NCBI GenBank assembly: GCA_900466575.1
Contig: UBMP01000005.1
Location: forward strand, 26,445-90,444
Origin: Hyphomicrobiales bacterium
GTDB lineage: Bacteria > Pseudomonadota > Alphaproteobacteria > Rhizobiales > Rhizobiaceae
Length of the DNA: 64,000 nt
Direction: 5' to 3'
Positions 8,337-15,669 of this stretch are shown here, piece after piece (the first letter of the stretch is position 1; each line of letters begins with the position of its first letter). The notes beneath the pieces are model-generated. The model was not told where the DNA came from. It did no database searches and saw only the letters and a list, made by a program, of their open reading frames with translations. A program made the position numbers and the translations under genes.

Positions 8337-9484
8337 CTTCCATGATCGCGATCCGGGGCGCCCGCATTTTCGATGGCAGCGACTGGCATGAAGGCAAGGT
8401 GCTTCTGCTGGACGGTGACCGCTTCTCCGGCATCGTGGCCCGAGACTCTGTGCCTGAGGGCGTGCAGAATGTCGATTATGACGGCCAATGGATCGTACCC
8501 GGATTTATCGATCTGCAGGTGAACGGCGGTGGCGGTGCGCAGTTCGGTGATGTTACGTCGGTGGATGCGATCCGCACCATCACCTCGGCTCATGCGCGCT
8601 TCGGAACGACAAAGCTGCTTCCGACTCTCATCACGGACACCCCGGAGACCACGGAACGGGCGCTTCAGGCCGGACAGGCTGCCTTTGAGGCGCACGTTCC
8701 GGGCTATCTCGGCCTGCATCTGGAGGGGCCGCATCTGTCTCTTGCCCGCAAGGGCGCGCACGATCCTGCACTCATCAGGCCCATGGAAGCAGAAGACGTC
8801 GAACGTCTGCTCCGATTTCGCGCCGGGGCCGGCATTCTCCTGACGACGCTTGCGCCGGAAAACGCGTCGCTTCAACAGGTCAGGTCGCTGACAGCGGCCG
8901 GCATCCTGGTCAGTATCGGCCACACGGATACGGACGCGAAGACGGCACAGGCCTATTTTGCCGCCGGCGCCCTCATGGTCACCCATCTTTTCAATGCCAT
9001 GAGCCCACTGACCCACCGTGAGCCGGGCCTCGTGGGCGCGGCCCTTGATGCGCCGCAGGTCTTTGCGGGAATGATCGCCGACGGCTATCATGTCGATCCG
9101 ATTGCGATGGGCATCGCTCTTCGCGCCAAGGCAGGTCCAGGCCGGATCTTTCTCGTCACTGATGCCATGTCGCCGCTCGGAACGGACATGACGGGGTTCA
9201 TGCTGAACGGACGACATATCTTTCGCCGCGATGGCAGGCTAACACTTGCCGACGGGACGCTCGCGGGTGCCGACATCGATATGCTTGGCTGTGTGCGGAC
9301 GGCTGTGCACCTTCTCGGTCTCCCGATCGAGGAAGTGCTGCGCATGGCTTCGCTCTATCCGGCCGAGGCGGTGAGGCTCAGCGGATCGCACGGGCGCATC
9401 AAGGCCGGGTTCGTCGCCGACTTTGTCGCGCTCTCACCAAGCCTTGATCACGTGGCAACCTGGATCGACGGCAAAAGGTCGTAA
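8333..9484 (+). CDS. nagA: N-acetylglucosamine-6-phosphate deacetylase
   Basis: 383 aa, the usual NagA length; the ATG at 8333 overlaps the upstream TGA (ATGA). An amidohydrolase barrel starts at PGFIDLQVNGGGG, where NagA has Q/N instead of the usual HxH, followed by the metal ligands in LHLEGPH (Glu), SIGHTD (His) and THLFNAM (His), and the catalytic aspartate in LVTDAMSP. It deacetylates GlcNAc-6-P to GlcN-6-P in the cytoplasm, linking MurQ or the kinase to NagB-II. Last gene of the rightward operon. Confidence 0.93.
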   Translation: MTSMIAIRGARIFDGSDWHEGKVLLLDGDRFSGIVARDSVPEGVQNVDYDGQWIVPGFIDLQVNGGGGAQFGDVTSVDAIRTITSAHARFGTTKLLPTLITDTPETTERALQAGQAAFEAHVPGYLGLHLEGPHLSLARKGAHDPALIRPMEAEDVERLLRFRAGAGILLTTLAPENASLQQVRSLTAAGILVSIGHTDTDAKTAQAYFAAGALMVTHLFNAMSPLTHREPGLVGAALDAPQVFAGMIADGYHVDPIAMGIALRAKAGPGRIFLVTDAMSPLGTDMTGFMLNGRHIFRRDGRLTLADGTLAGADIDMLGCVRTAVHLLGLPIEEVLRMASLYPAEAVRLSGSHGRIKAGFVADFVALSPSLDHVATWIDGKRS

Positions 9485-9558
9485 TCCGACACATGATCCG
9501 GTTGGGCCGGCGCTGATACAGCGGAAGTCACGTCTTTCGCGTCTGTCGCGTGCCGCCT

Positions 9559-10971
9559 TCACCGCTTGAAAAGAACGGGAACCGCGAATGGCCATTGCCG
9601 CCGTCCCGCCTCGGTTGGAATCGGGGGGAACGGAGCGGCCCTGCGGACAGCCTCTATCGCGGCCTGATCCAGAACCGGCGAACCCGAGCTTGATACGATG
9701 CGGACGCCGGTGGCGCTCCCGTCAGCAAGCACGGTGAAAGCGACCTGCGTTTCTCCACGGCTACTCGCAACGGCGCTCTTTGGGTATTTCAGCGCACGGC
9801 GCAATTTTGCGGCCACCTTGCCCGGATAGTTGGAAACGGCGGCATTGCCGGGGTCGGAGCGCGCCGGGCTATCGGCATTGGACGATGAGCCGCGCTGAGT
9901 GTTGACTGTCCCCTCTCCCGCCTCACCCTTACGGTTCTTCGTGGGGGCACTCCGGGCATCCCTATCCGTCTCCGCCGGCTTGCGCGCCGCGGTCTTCCTT
10001 TCCTCCTTCGGCTTTTCGACCTTCTTCTGGCTCGGAGGCTTTTTCTCGGCGAGCTTCTTTTCCGGCTGATCCGGTGGCTCTGCCGGCTTCACTGGCTTGC
10101 TCGGCTCGGCCGGGGCTTCCTTGACTGCTTGCGCCGGACGTTGAGGCTGGGGCTCTACGGCGGCCAGTGGCGGCTCCGGTTGCAATTCACCGGTTTCGGA
10201 GACAGCCGCCGGGGCGATCGCGTGGTTTTCGACTGCGGCTGCCTCCTCGGCAGGCGATTCCTCTTGGGCTGCAGGAACAGCTTGCGCCACTTGTTCTGTC
10301 GGCGATATGGCGTTTGCTGTCTCGGCAGGCGGGCTTGCTGGCGTCTCCGCGGGGGCAGTCAGAGGCTCGGAAGTTGCCTGTTCTGCCTCAACCGGGTCAA
10401 CGACCTGCTCGGTCGTCGTGGCCTCCACGGGTTTCTCGGCTGTTTCGACGGCTTTGACTTGCTCCACCGGCTGAGAGACCTGCTCGCCGTCTACTTTGCC
10501 TGCCGCGAGACTATCAAACGCCTGCTCTCCCACAAGCATGACGGACACCGCTCCGCCGCCAGCAATTTCTGCCGTTTCAGGCGCCGGCATGGAGATCAGG
10601 AAAACTGCGCAGCAAAGATGCAAGGCGACCGACACCAGCAGGCAGGCTTTCAACGCCCTTGACCGTGTGAAGGCTTGCGATTGACCGGCGCCCCCCGACC
10701 ACAACGAGGCTTCGCCGACCGGGGTGAAATCCGCGCCGACTTCATGCTTGTCTTGCCAATCTTCCAGACCATGGATGACCTCGCCCGGCGGCCAGTCAAC
10801 GGTCGGGCCCGATTGAGGTCCCGTGGCCGGCTGAGAGGCAGGAACCGGCAGCAACGGCCATTGGCGGAAGGTACGGCGCGTGTCTCGCAACGTCTTGCGC
10901 CTTTGAAGCTCACCGGCGCCGGACAGAATGTCCGCCCGTCGCTGCTTGCTGTCGATATACCGATCCGTCAC
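9559..10971 (-). CDS. tonB: TonB-family energy transducer with long cytoplasmic N-terminus
   Basis: 470 aa from the GTG at 10971 (AGGAC upstream). A hydrophilic N-terminus of about 105 residues precedes a single membrane helix (about 108-128) containing the S-x3-H pair (Ser114, His118) that TonB uses with ExbBD. A Pro/Glu/Ala/Lys-rich periplasmic spacer follows, with many VE, EP and KP dipeptides, then a C-terminal TonB domain (YPKSAVASSRGETQVAFTV ... AAIEAVRRAAPFPPIP). It is the last gene of the haem operon and should energise the receptor at 15670. A later start that shortens the N-terminus is possible. Confidence 0.85.
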   Translation of the reverse strand: MTDRYIDSKQRRADILSGAGELQRRKTLRDTRRTFRQWPLLPVPASQPATGPQSGPTVDWPPGEVIHGLEDWQDKHEVGADFTPVGEASLWSGGAGQSQAFTRSRALKACLLVSVALHLCCAVFLISMPAPETAEIAGGGAVSVMLVGEQAFDSLAAGKVDGEQVSQPVEQVKAVETAEKPVEATTTEQVVDPVEAEQATSEPLTAPAETPASPPAETANAISPTEQVAQAVPAAQEESPAEEAAAVENHAIAPAAVSETGELQPEPPLAAVEPQPQRPAQAVKEAPAEPSKPVKPAEPPDQPEKKLAEKKPPSQKKVEKPKEERKTAARKPAETDRDARSAPTKNRKGEAGEGTVNTQRGSSSNADSPARSDPGNAAVSNYPGKVAAKLRRALKYPKSAVASSRGETQVAFTVLADGSATGVRIVSSSGSPVLDQAAIEAVRRAAPFPPIPTEAGRRQWPFAVPVLFKR

Positions 10972-10998
10972 GTCCTGCGACCCCTCATAGCCTTTCGC

Positions 10999-11424
10999 CT
11001 AAAGCCCGAAATCCACGCCGGCTTTATTGGCGGTCGCCAACGCCGCCTCGCAGGTATCGATTTCGCCGGCCACGCCATCGCAGCTCTTCACCGCATTGAC
11101 GAGAATGCGGGAGTACGCGCCACATGGACCGCCGGGAATGTCGAACTGGCGTACGACCGTCCGCCCTTTCTGCAGCCGCCCGAAATTGAGCGCGGTTAGC
11201 CGCTCTACGCCGCCGGCCTTGTTGAAGAAGGCGAACTCGAAGGCTGCCTTGGAGATTTCTCCCGGCATGTTGTTCGTCAAAAGGAACGTGACACGGCAGC
11301 TTTCCTTTGAGTCCGCCAGGGCGTTGAGCTCGATCTTCAGCTCCGGCTTCTCCTGAGCGACGGCAGCGGCCGGAACAAGTGCAGCAAGAACGATGGCGGT
11401 GCAGAGGGGTGGCGAGATTGTCAC
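10999..11424 (-). CDS. Small secreted protein of unknown function in the haem operon
   Basis: 141 aa from the GTG at 11424, which has AAAGGAG seven bases upstream and starts 13 bases after the hmuV stop codon; the longer frame would overlap hmuV. A signal peptide (TISPPLCTAIVLAALVPAAAVAQ) is followed by a mature part of about 118 residues with four cysteines (in ESCRV, GPCGAY, KSCDG and DTCEA), probably two disulfides. I do not recognise the family. Its place between hmuV and tonB suggests a periplasmic role in haem handling or in the receptor-TonB contact, but this is inference. Confidence 0.75.
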   Translation of the reverse strand: MTISPPLCTAIVLAALVPAAAVAQEKPELKIELNALADSKESCRVTFLLTNNMPGEISKAAFEFAFFNKAGGVERLTALNFGRLQKGRTVVRQFDIPGGPCGAYSRILVNAVKSCDGVAGEIDTCEAALATANKAGVDFGL

Positions 11425-11437
11425 GAGAAAACTCCTT

Positions 11438-12253
11438 TCACTCGGCCGCAAACGCAAGCGCCGGCCGGGCCAGGGCCGATTGCGGCAGGACGAAAACCCC
11501 GCGCTCGGGGATCATGTTGGGATGAAGGGGGCAGGCGAAGACATGCGCCAGCGTTTCGGGTTGCAGCACGGCCTCCGGCCTCCCGGCGGTGACCACCCGC
11601 CCTGATTTCATGAGTACGACATGATCGCCGTACATGGCGCTGAGGTTGAGATCGTGCATCACGGCGATCACCCCGCCGCCGGCGCGGGCATAGTCCCGCG
11701 CTAGGTCCATCAGCGCGATCTGGTGGCGGATATCGAGGCTCGCCACCGGCTCATCCATGATCAGCCAGCGCGGCCCCGTGTCGCTCACCGGCTCCCATAT
11801 CTGACAAAGCACGCGCGCAAGCTGAACTCGCTGACGCTCGCCGCCCGACAGGGTGTGAATGCGCCGGGCGCCAAAACCGGCAAGGCCCACGCGCTCCAAT
11901 GCCGCCTCGATCAACGAAGCGGGATTCGCCGCACGCGTTGCTCCGGCCGCAAGGCCAAGGCCAATCACGTCCGCGACCGTAAAGGGAAAGGCAACCGTGG
12001 TCTCCTGCGCCAACACCGCACGCTGTGCCGCCAGCTGCCATCCCTTGTAGGTGCGCAGGTCGCGCCCGTTGACAGACACTGCCCCTGAAGAGGCAATCTC
12101 GCCGGAAATGGCCTTGACCAGCGTCGATTTGCCCGAACCGTTCGGGCCAGCGACGATCGTGACTTCGCCGGCATTTGCGACGAAATCCACACCATGCAGG
12201 ACGGCGTTCGCCCCATAGCGAACGACGATACCCGTGGCGGAAACCGTGCTCAT
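11438..12253 (-). CDS. hmuV: Haem ABC transporter ATP-binding protein
   Basis: 271 aa from the ATG at 12253, preceded by the strong site AAGGAGG. Walker A GPNGSGKST at 37-45, signature LSGGERQRVQLARVL, Walker B RWLIMDEP and the switch histidine in VMHDLN are all intact. HmuV energises HmuU for import of haem delivered by HmuT. The gene starts 11 bases after the end of hmuU. Confidence 0.93.
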   Translation of the reverse strand: MSTVSATGIVVRYGANAVLHGVDFVANAGEVTIVAGPNGSGKSTLVKAISGEIASSGAVSVNGRDLRTYKGWQLAAQRAVLAQETTVAFPFTVADVIGLGLAAGATRAANPASLIEAALERVGLAGFGARRIHTLSGGERQRVQLARVLCQIWEPVSDTGPRWLIMDEPVASLDIRHQIALMDLARDYARAGGGVIAVMHDLNLSAMYGDHVVLMKSGRVVTAGRPEAVLQPETLAHVFACPLHPNMIPERGVFVLPQSALARPALAFAAE

Positions 12254-12264
12254 CGGAACCTCCT

Positions 12265-13356
12265 TTAGAGATCGAGGATGCTGCGGCGGCGGAGCAGCAG
12301 CCACAGGAAAAAGGGCGCGCCGGCCAGCGCCGTGACGATGCCGATCGGAAGTTCAGCAGGCGCAGCGACCGTCCGCGCAACGGCATCGGCCAGAACCAGC
12401 AGCGCGCCACCCAACAGCGCCGAGGCCGGCAGCAGGACGCGATGGTCCGGCCCGATCGCCAGTCTCAGAACATGCGGAACGACGATGCCGACAAAGCCGA
12501 TGCCACCGCTGACGGCCACCGACGCGCCGGTCATGGCGGCAACAATCACGATGGCCGTGCGCTTCAGCCGCTCGACGGATATCCCCATGTGCCAGGCCGC
12601 CGCCTCGCCAAGAGCCAGTGCATTCAGCCCTCGTGACATGAAGGGCAAGGCGCAAAACGAGGCTGTGACGACGACCGCGAGGGTGGCGATCTTCTGCCAT
12701 GTCGCCCCGCCCAGCGAACCCATGCCCCAGAACGTCAGATCGCGAAGCTGCTTGTCATCGGCCATATAGACGAGGAGGCCGGTCGCCGCGCCTGAGAGCG
12801 CGCCCAGTGCGATACCGGCCAGCAGCATGGTGGCGATCGAGGTTCGCCCGAGCCGCGTTGAAAGGCTGTAGAGGACAATCGTCGTGAAAAGCCCCCCACC
12901 GAAGGCCGCCACGGGCAGTGCCGCATAGCCGAACGCGCCAGTCAGTGGCAGAGCAAGGCTCCCCCCCAGCACGATCATCGCCGCAGCGCCTAGGCCCGCA
13001 CCGGCAGAAACGCCGGCCAGACCGGGATCAGCCAGAGGATTGCGGAAAATCCCCTGCATGACTGCACCCGAAACCGCAAGCGCCGCACCCACGAGCAAGC
13101 CCAGGACCACGCGCGGCAGTCGAATGGCTTCGATAATGAGGAGATCACGCGGCAAGATCGCATCCGCCGGCGCAAGTCCCGTCCAATGCATCGCGACGGC
13201 AAAGGCCGACGCATTGGATGCGCCGGCCGTCAGCGAGATGCCCGCCGCCACGACGACCCCGACAATGAGAGCCGCGATGACCATCTGGGGCACGGCGGCG
13301 CGCAGCGGTTTTGCGGCCTGCATTGCGGGTTCCTCAACAACGGTCGTCGCGGCCAT
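12265..13356 (-). CDS. hmuU: Haem ABC transporter permease (FecCD family)
   Basis: 363 aa from the ATG at 13356 (GGGAG seven bases upstream; a GTG six bases earlier is too close to that site). About ten membrane helices of the FecCD fold are seen, with the typical segments RLPRVVLGLLVGAALAVSGAVMQG and the C-terminal GxPFFLWLL. It imports haem across the inner membrane with HmuV. The start follows the hmuT stop by two bases. Confidence 0.92.
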   Translation of the reverse strand: MAATTVVEEPAMQAAKPLRAAVPQMVIAALIVGVVVAAGISLTAGASNASAFAVAMHWTGLAPADAILPRDLLIIEAIRLPRVVLGLLVGAALAVSGAVMQGIFRNPLADPGLAGVSAGAGLGAAAMIVLGGSLALPLTGAFGYAALPVAAFGGGLFTTIVLYSLSTRLGRTSIATMLLAGIALGALSGAATGLLVYMADDKQLRDLTFWGMGSLGGATWQKIATLAVVVTASFCALPFMSRGLNALALGEAAAWHMGISVERLKRTAIVIVAAMTGASVAVSGGIGFVGIVVPHVLRLAIGPDHRVLLPASALLGGALLVLADAVARTVAAPAELPIGIVTALAGAPFFLWLLLRRRSILDL

Positions 13357-13358
13357 GG

Positions 13359-14240
13359 TCACTCTCCCGGCTTGCGGTTGCTGTAAAGCGCCTCGTGCAG
13401 GGCGACGATCGCGTCGGCCGTGCGCGGCCCAAAGCCGAGCAGGTACATGCCATCCATCCTGACGATGCGGTTCGCCTTCCCGGCCGGCGTTTCGGCAATT
13501 GCCGGCAGGGCCAGAACCTCGTCATCGCTTGCGGCGTGATCGCCCGCACCCGTCATCATCAGAATGACATCGGGCGCAGCGGCAATAACCGCCTCGTCGC
13601 TGATCGGCTTGTATCCCTCAACGCCGGAAAACACATTTTCAGCACCGGCCATCGTGATGATGCCATCGGCCTGTGTGTGCCCGCCGCCCGCCATCAGGCG
13701 CCCCTCCCGTGGAGACAGCACGAAGAGGACACGCGACTTCCTGTCCTTTGTCGCCGAAAGGGCCACGGCCTTGCCGAGCGCAGCATCCACTTTTGCCGCC
13801 AGCGCCTTCGACTTTTCCTGGACACCCAGCGCCGCCCCAACCGCATCGATCTTGTTGACGATGGCCTTATGATCGAAGCCTTCGGGAATCGTCACAATGG
13901 GGACCCCAGCCGCTTTGAGCGCATCCAGCGCCGGGGGCGGTCCTGCACCGTCAAGCATCAGGATCAGGTCAGGATTGAGCGACAGAACGCCTTCGGGAGA
14001 AAGCGCGCGAATATAGCCCGTATCCGGCAATTTCAGCGCCTCTGGAGGATAGACGCTGGTCGAGTCGCGTCCGACCAGCCGCCCCTCTTCGCCGAGCGCA
14101 TAGACGATCTCGGTCACGGACCCGCCGATCGCAACAATCCGGCTCGCCTTCACCTCAGCCGCCATAGCTGGGGCGGAGACGAAAACGCCCATGACGCAGG
14201 CGGCTACCCAGATAGAAAATGCGCGCGCGAACCGACGCAT
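13359..14240 (-). CDS. hmuT: Periplasmic haem-binding protein
   Basis: 293 aa from the ATG at 14240, which overlaps the hmuS stop as TGATG. A signal peptide ends near AMA-AEVKA. The mature part is a type III (cluster A) binding protein: RIVAIGGSVTEIVYALG, the tyrosine-containing VGRDSTSVYP loop, and the RVLFVLSPREGRLMAGG segment typical of HmuT/ShuT/PhuT, whose conserved tyrosine ligates haem iron. It accepts haem from the outer-membrane receptor and delivers it to HmuUV. Confidence 0.92.
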   Translation of the reverse strand: MRRFARAFSIWVAACVMGVFVSAPAMAAEVKASRIVAIGGSVTEIVYALGEEGRLVGRDSTSVYPPEALKLPDTGYIRALSPEGVLSLNPDLILMLDGAGPPPALDALKAAGVPIVTIPEGFDHKAIVNKIDAVGAALGVQEKSKALAAKVDAALGKAVALSATKDRKSRVLFVLSPREGRLMAGGGHTQADGIITMAGAENVFSGVEGYKPISDEAVIAAAPDVILMMTGAGDHAASDDEVLALPAIAETPAGKANRIVRMDGMYLLGFGPRTADAIVALHEALYSNRKPGE

Positions 14241-15292
14241 CACGCAGCCTGCGAGGTGCTGCTGACAGGAAGGCTCTCGACAAGCGAACGCCAGGCGCCT
14301 CGCTCATCCTGACCTTCGATGCGCTTGCCGAAGAACTGGATGATCAGCTCGCCGTTCCCGTCAAACGCCTCTACAGAGGTGACATGGCCCTTATCCACCG
14401 GCTTGCGAACCGCCCAGACCTCGGCAATGCGGTCCTGACGCAGGTGCAGATGGAAGGTCTCGTCCATGACATTGAGCCAGGGGCCCATCGTCGCAATGCG
14501 CTGAACCGGTCCGGAGTGGATCTGGATGCAGCCTCGATTGCCGACAAAACACATGATCGGCAACGCCACGGCAGCCGATCCCTCCAGCAGCGGCAGGACC
14601 GCTGCGCGGTCGAGTTTCCACGCATAGTCGGACCCAATGCTGGAAACAGCCTTGTGCCGCGAGAGCTTCAGCGTGTTGAGGATGCCGGGGAACTGGTGCG
14701 TGTCCGTCATGGCGGACCAGCGTGTCTTCAGCTCTTCCAGCGGAACATCGAGATCGTTCTCGAAGCGGTCCGCCTGAGCCGGCGTGATGGCAAGCGGTGA
14801 GGCGTCGTCTTTAAGCGCCAGCTCAAGGGCGAGCTTCTTCCAAGCCTCGACATTGCTATCGGCGCGAAGGTGTATCTTGTGCAGCGCCTCGCCATGGACG
14901 TCGAAGAACTGGAAGCTGCGCTTCACGCTTTCGCCCGTATCATTTTCGACCGCGAAACCGTAGGCCCAGTGGCGGGGGAACATCCGCATGTCGATCTGAG
15001 CGCCCAGCATCATGGATGCGTGCTTGCCCGCGCGGAAATTATCGTAGATGCCGATCTTCTCATGCACCGCATTTTCGTTGCGGGTCAGGGCCGTAACAGG
15101 CCCGAGCTCCTCGATCCGAGGGAAAACGCGTGCAAAATCCGTCGTAATGCGAAACACGCCATGCCCAACCCATGCATCGACATATTCCGCTTCGGAAATG
15201 CCGAGTGACGCCGCGAGTTCGCGTTCACGCATCTTCGGATTATCAATCTTCGCTTGCCGGATTGCTGCCGCGTTCGGTCGTGCCCCAGTCAT
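14240..15292 (-). CDS. hmuS: Haem-degrading / haem-chaperone protein HmuS
   Basis: 350 aa from the ATG at 15292 (GAGAGG upstream; a GTG at 15307 would overlap the hmuP stop). Two repeats of the HemS/ChuS fold cover the whole length. The first has ELGPVTALTRNENAVHEKIG and SFQFFDVHGEALHKIHL; the second has VLPLLEGSAAVALPIMCFVGNRGCIQIHSG. Family members bind cytosolic haem and release iron or pass haem on. Second gene of the haem operon, 11 bases after hmuP. Confidence 0.92.
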   Translation of the reverse strand: MTGARPNAAAIRQAKIDNPKMRERELAASLGISEAEYVDAWVGHGVFRITTDFARVFPRIEELGPVTALTRNENAVHEKIGIYDNFRAGKHASMMLGAQIDMRMFPRHWAYGFAVENDTGESVKRSFQFFDVHGEALHKIHLRADSNVEAWKKLALELALKDDASPLAITPAQADRFENDLDVPLEELKTRWSAMTDTHQFPGILNTLKLSRHKAVSSIGSDYAWKLDRAAVLPLLEGSAAVALPIMCFVGNRGCIQIHSGPVQRIATMGPWLNVMDETFHLHLRQDRIAEVWAVRKPVDKGHVTSVEAFDGNGELIIQFFGKRIEGQDERGAWRSLVESLPVSSTSQAA

Positions 15293-15303
15293 CAATGCCT
15301 CTC

Positions 15304-15516
15304 TCACTTGTTGAGGATAAGCTTGCCCTGACGGGTAATGCGCAGCCGATAGATCTCGCCGTTATGCTCGATATGGATCTCACGCGCGCCATGAAACAGT
15401 ACAGCGGTGGAATAGGCTGTCGTTCTCTGCGGCGTCGCGTTGTGATCGTCGCGCTCGGAGATAATCTTGTCTCTGTGCATTGCCTGGGCTTGCTTTTCCG
15501 TAGGCCTGGCTGGCAT
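15304..15516 (-). CDS. hmuP: Haem-uptake regulator/protein HmuP (HemP family)
   Basis: 70 aa. The C-terminal 35 residues carry the HemP signature ([20 protein letters not shown] followed by [11 protein letters not shown]). In Sinorhizobium and Bradyrhizobium HmuP is needed to activate transcription of the haem receptor gene. It is the first gene of the operon, facing the receptor gene. The ATG at 15516 has no good ribosome site; the ATG at 15480 is an alternative that leaves the conserved domain intact. Confidence 0.85.
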   Translation of the reverse strand: MPARPTEKQAQAMHRDKIISERDDHNATPQRTTAYSTAVLFHGAREIHIEHNGEIYRLRITRQGKLILNK

Positions 15517-15549
15517 CGAGCTGGCTGGGCGCGTCCTTTCTTGAATACT

Positions 15550-15564
15550 TGACTCCTATAGTCA
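15550..15564. promoter_or_regulatory. Candidate iron-responsive operator (TGA-N9-TCA), hmuP side
   Basis: TGACTCCTATAGTCA: an exact TGA-N9-TCA box with a perfect 5-bp inverted repeat (TGACT/AGTCA), 34 bases upstream of the hmuP ATG. RirA, the iron-sulfur repressor of rhizobia, binds boxes of this form. Confidence 0.6.
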
Positions 15565-15587
15565 TATTAATTACACGGCGCAATACA

Positions 15588-15602
15588 TGACTGCAAAAAT
15601 CA
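15588..15602. promoter_or_regulatory. Candidate iron-responsive operator (TGA-N9-TCA), receptor side
   Basis: TGACTGCAAAAATCA: a second exact TGA-N9-TCA box, 38 bases (start to start) from the first and 67 bases before the receptor ATG. It would let one repressor control both divergent haem promoters. Confidence 0.55.
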
Positions 15603-15669
15603 TGTTTGTTTTATCCGCCAGCCAGCCTCCTCCGCAAGCCAGCGCTCACACTTGTAAGGAGAGAGTTTC

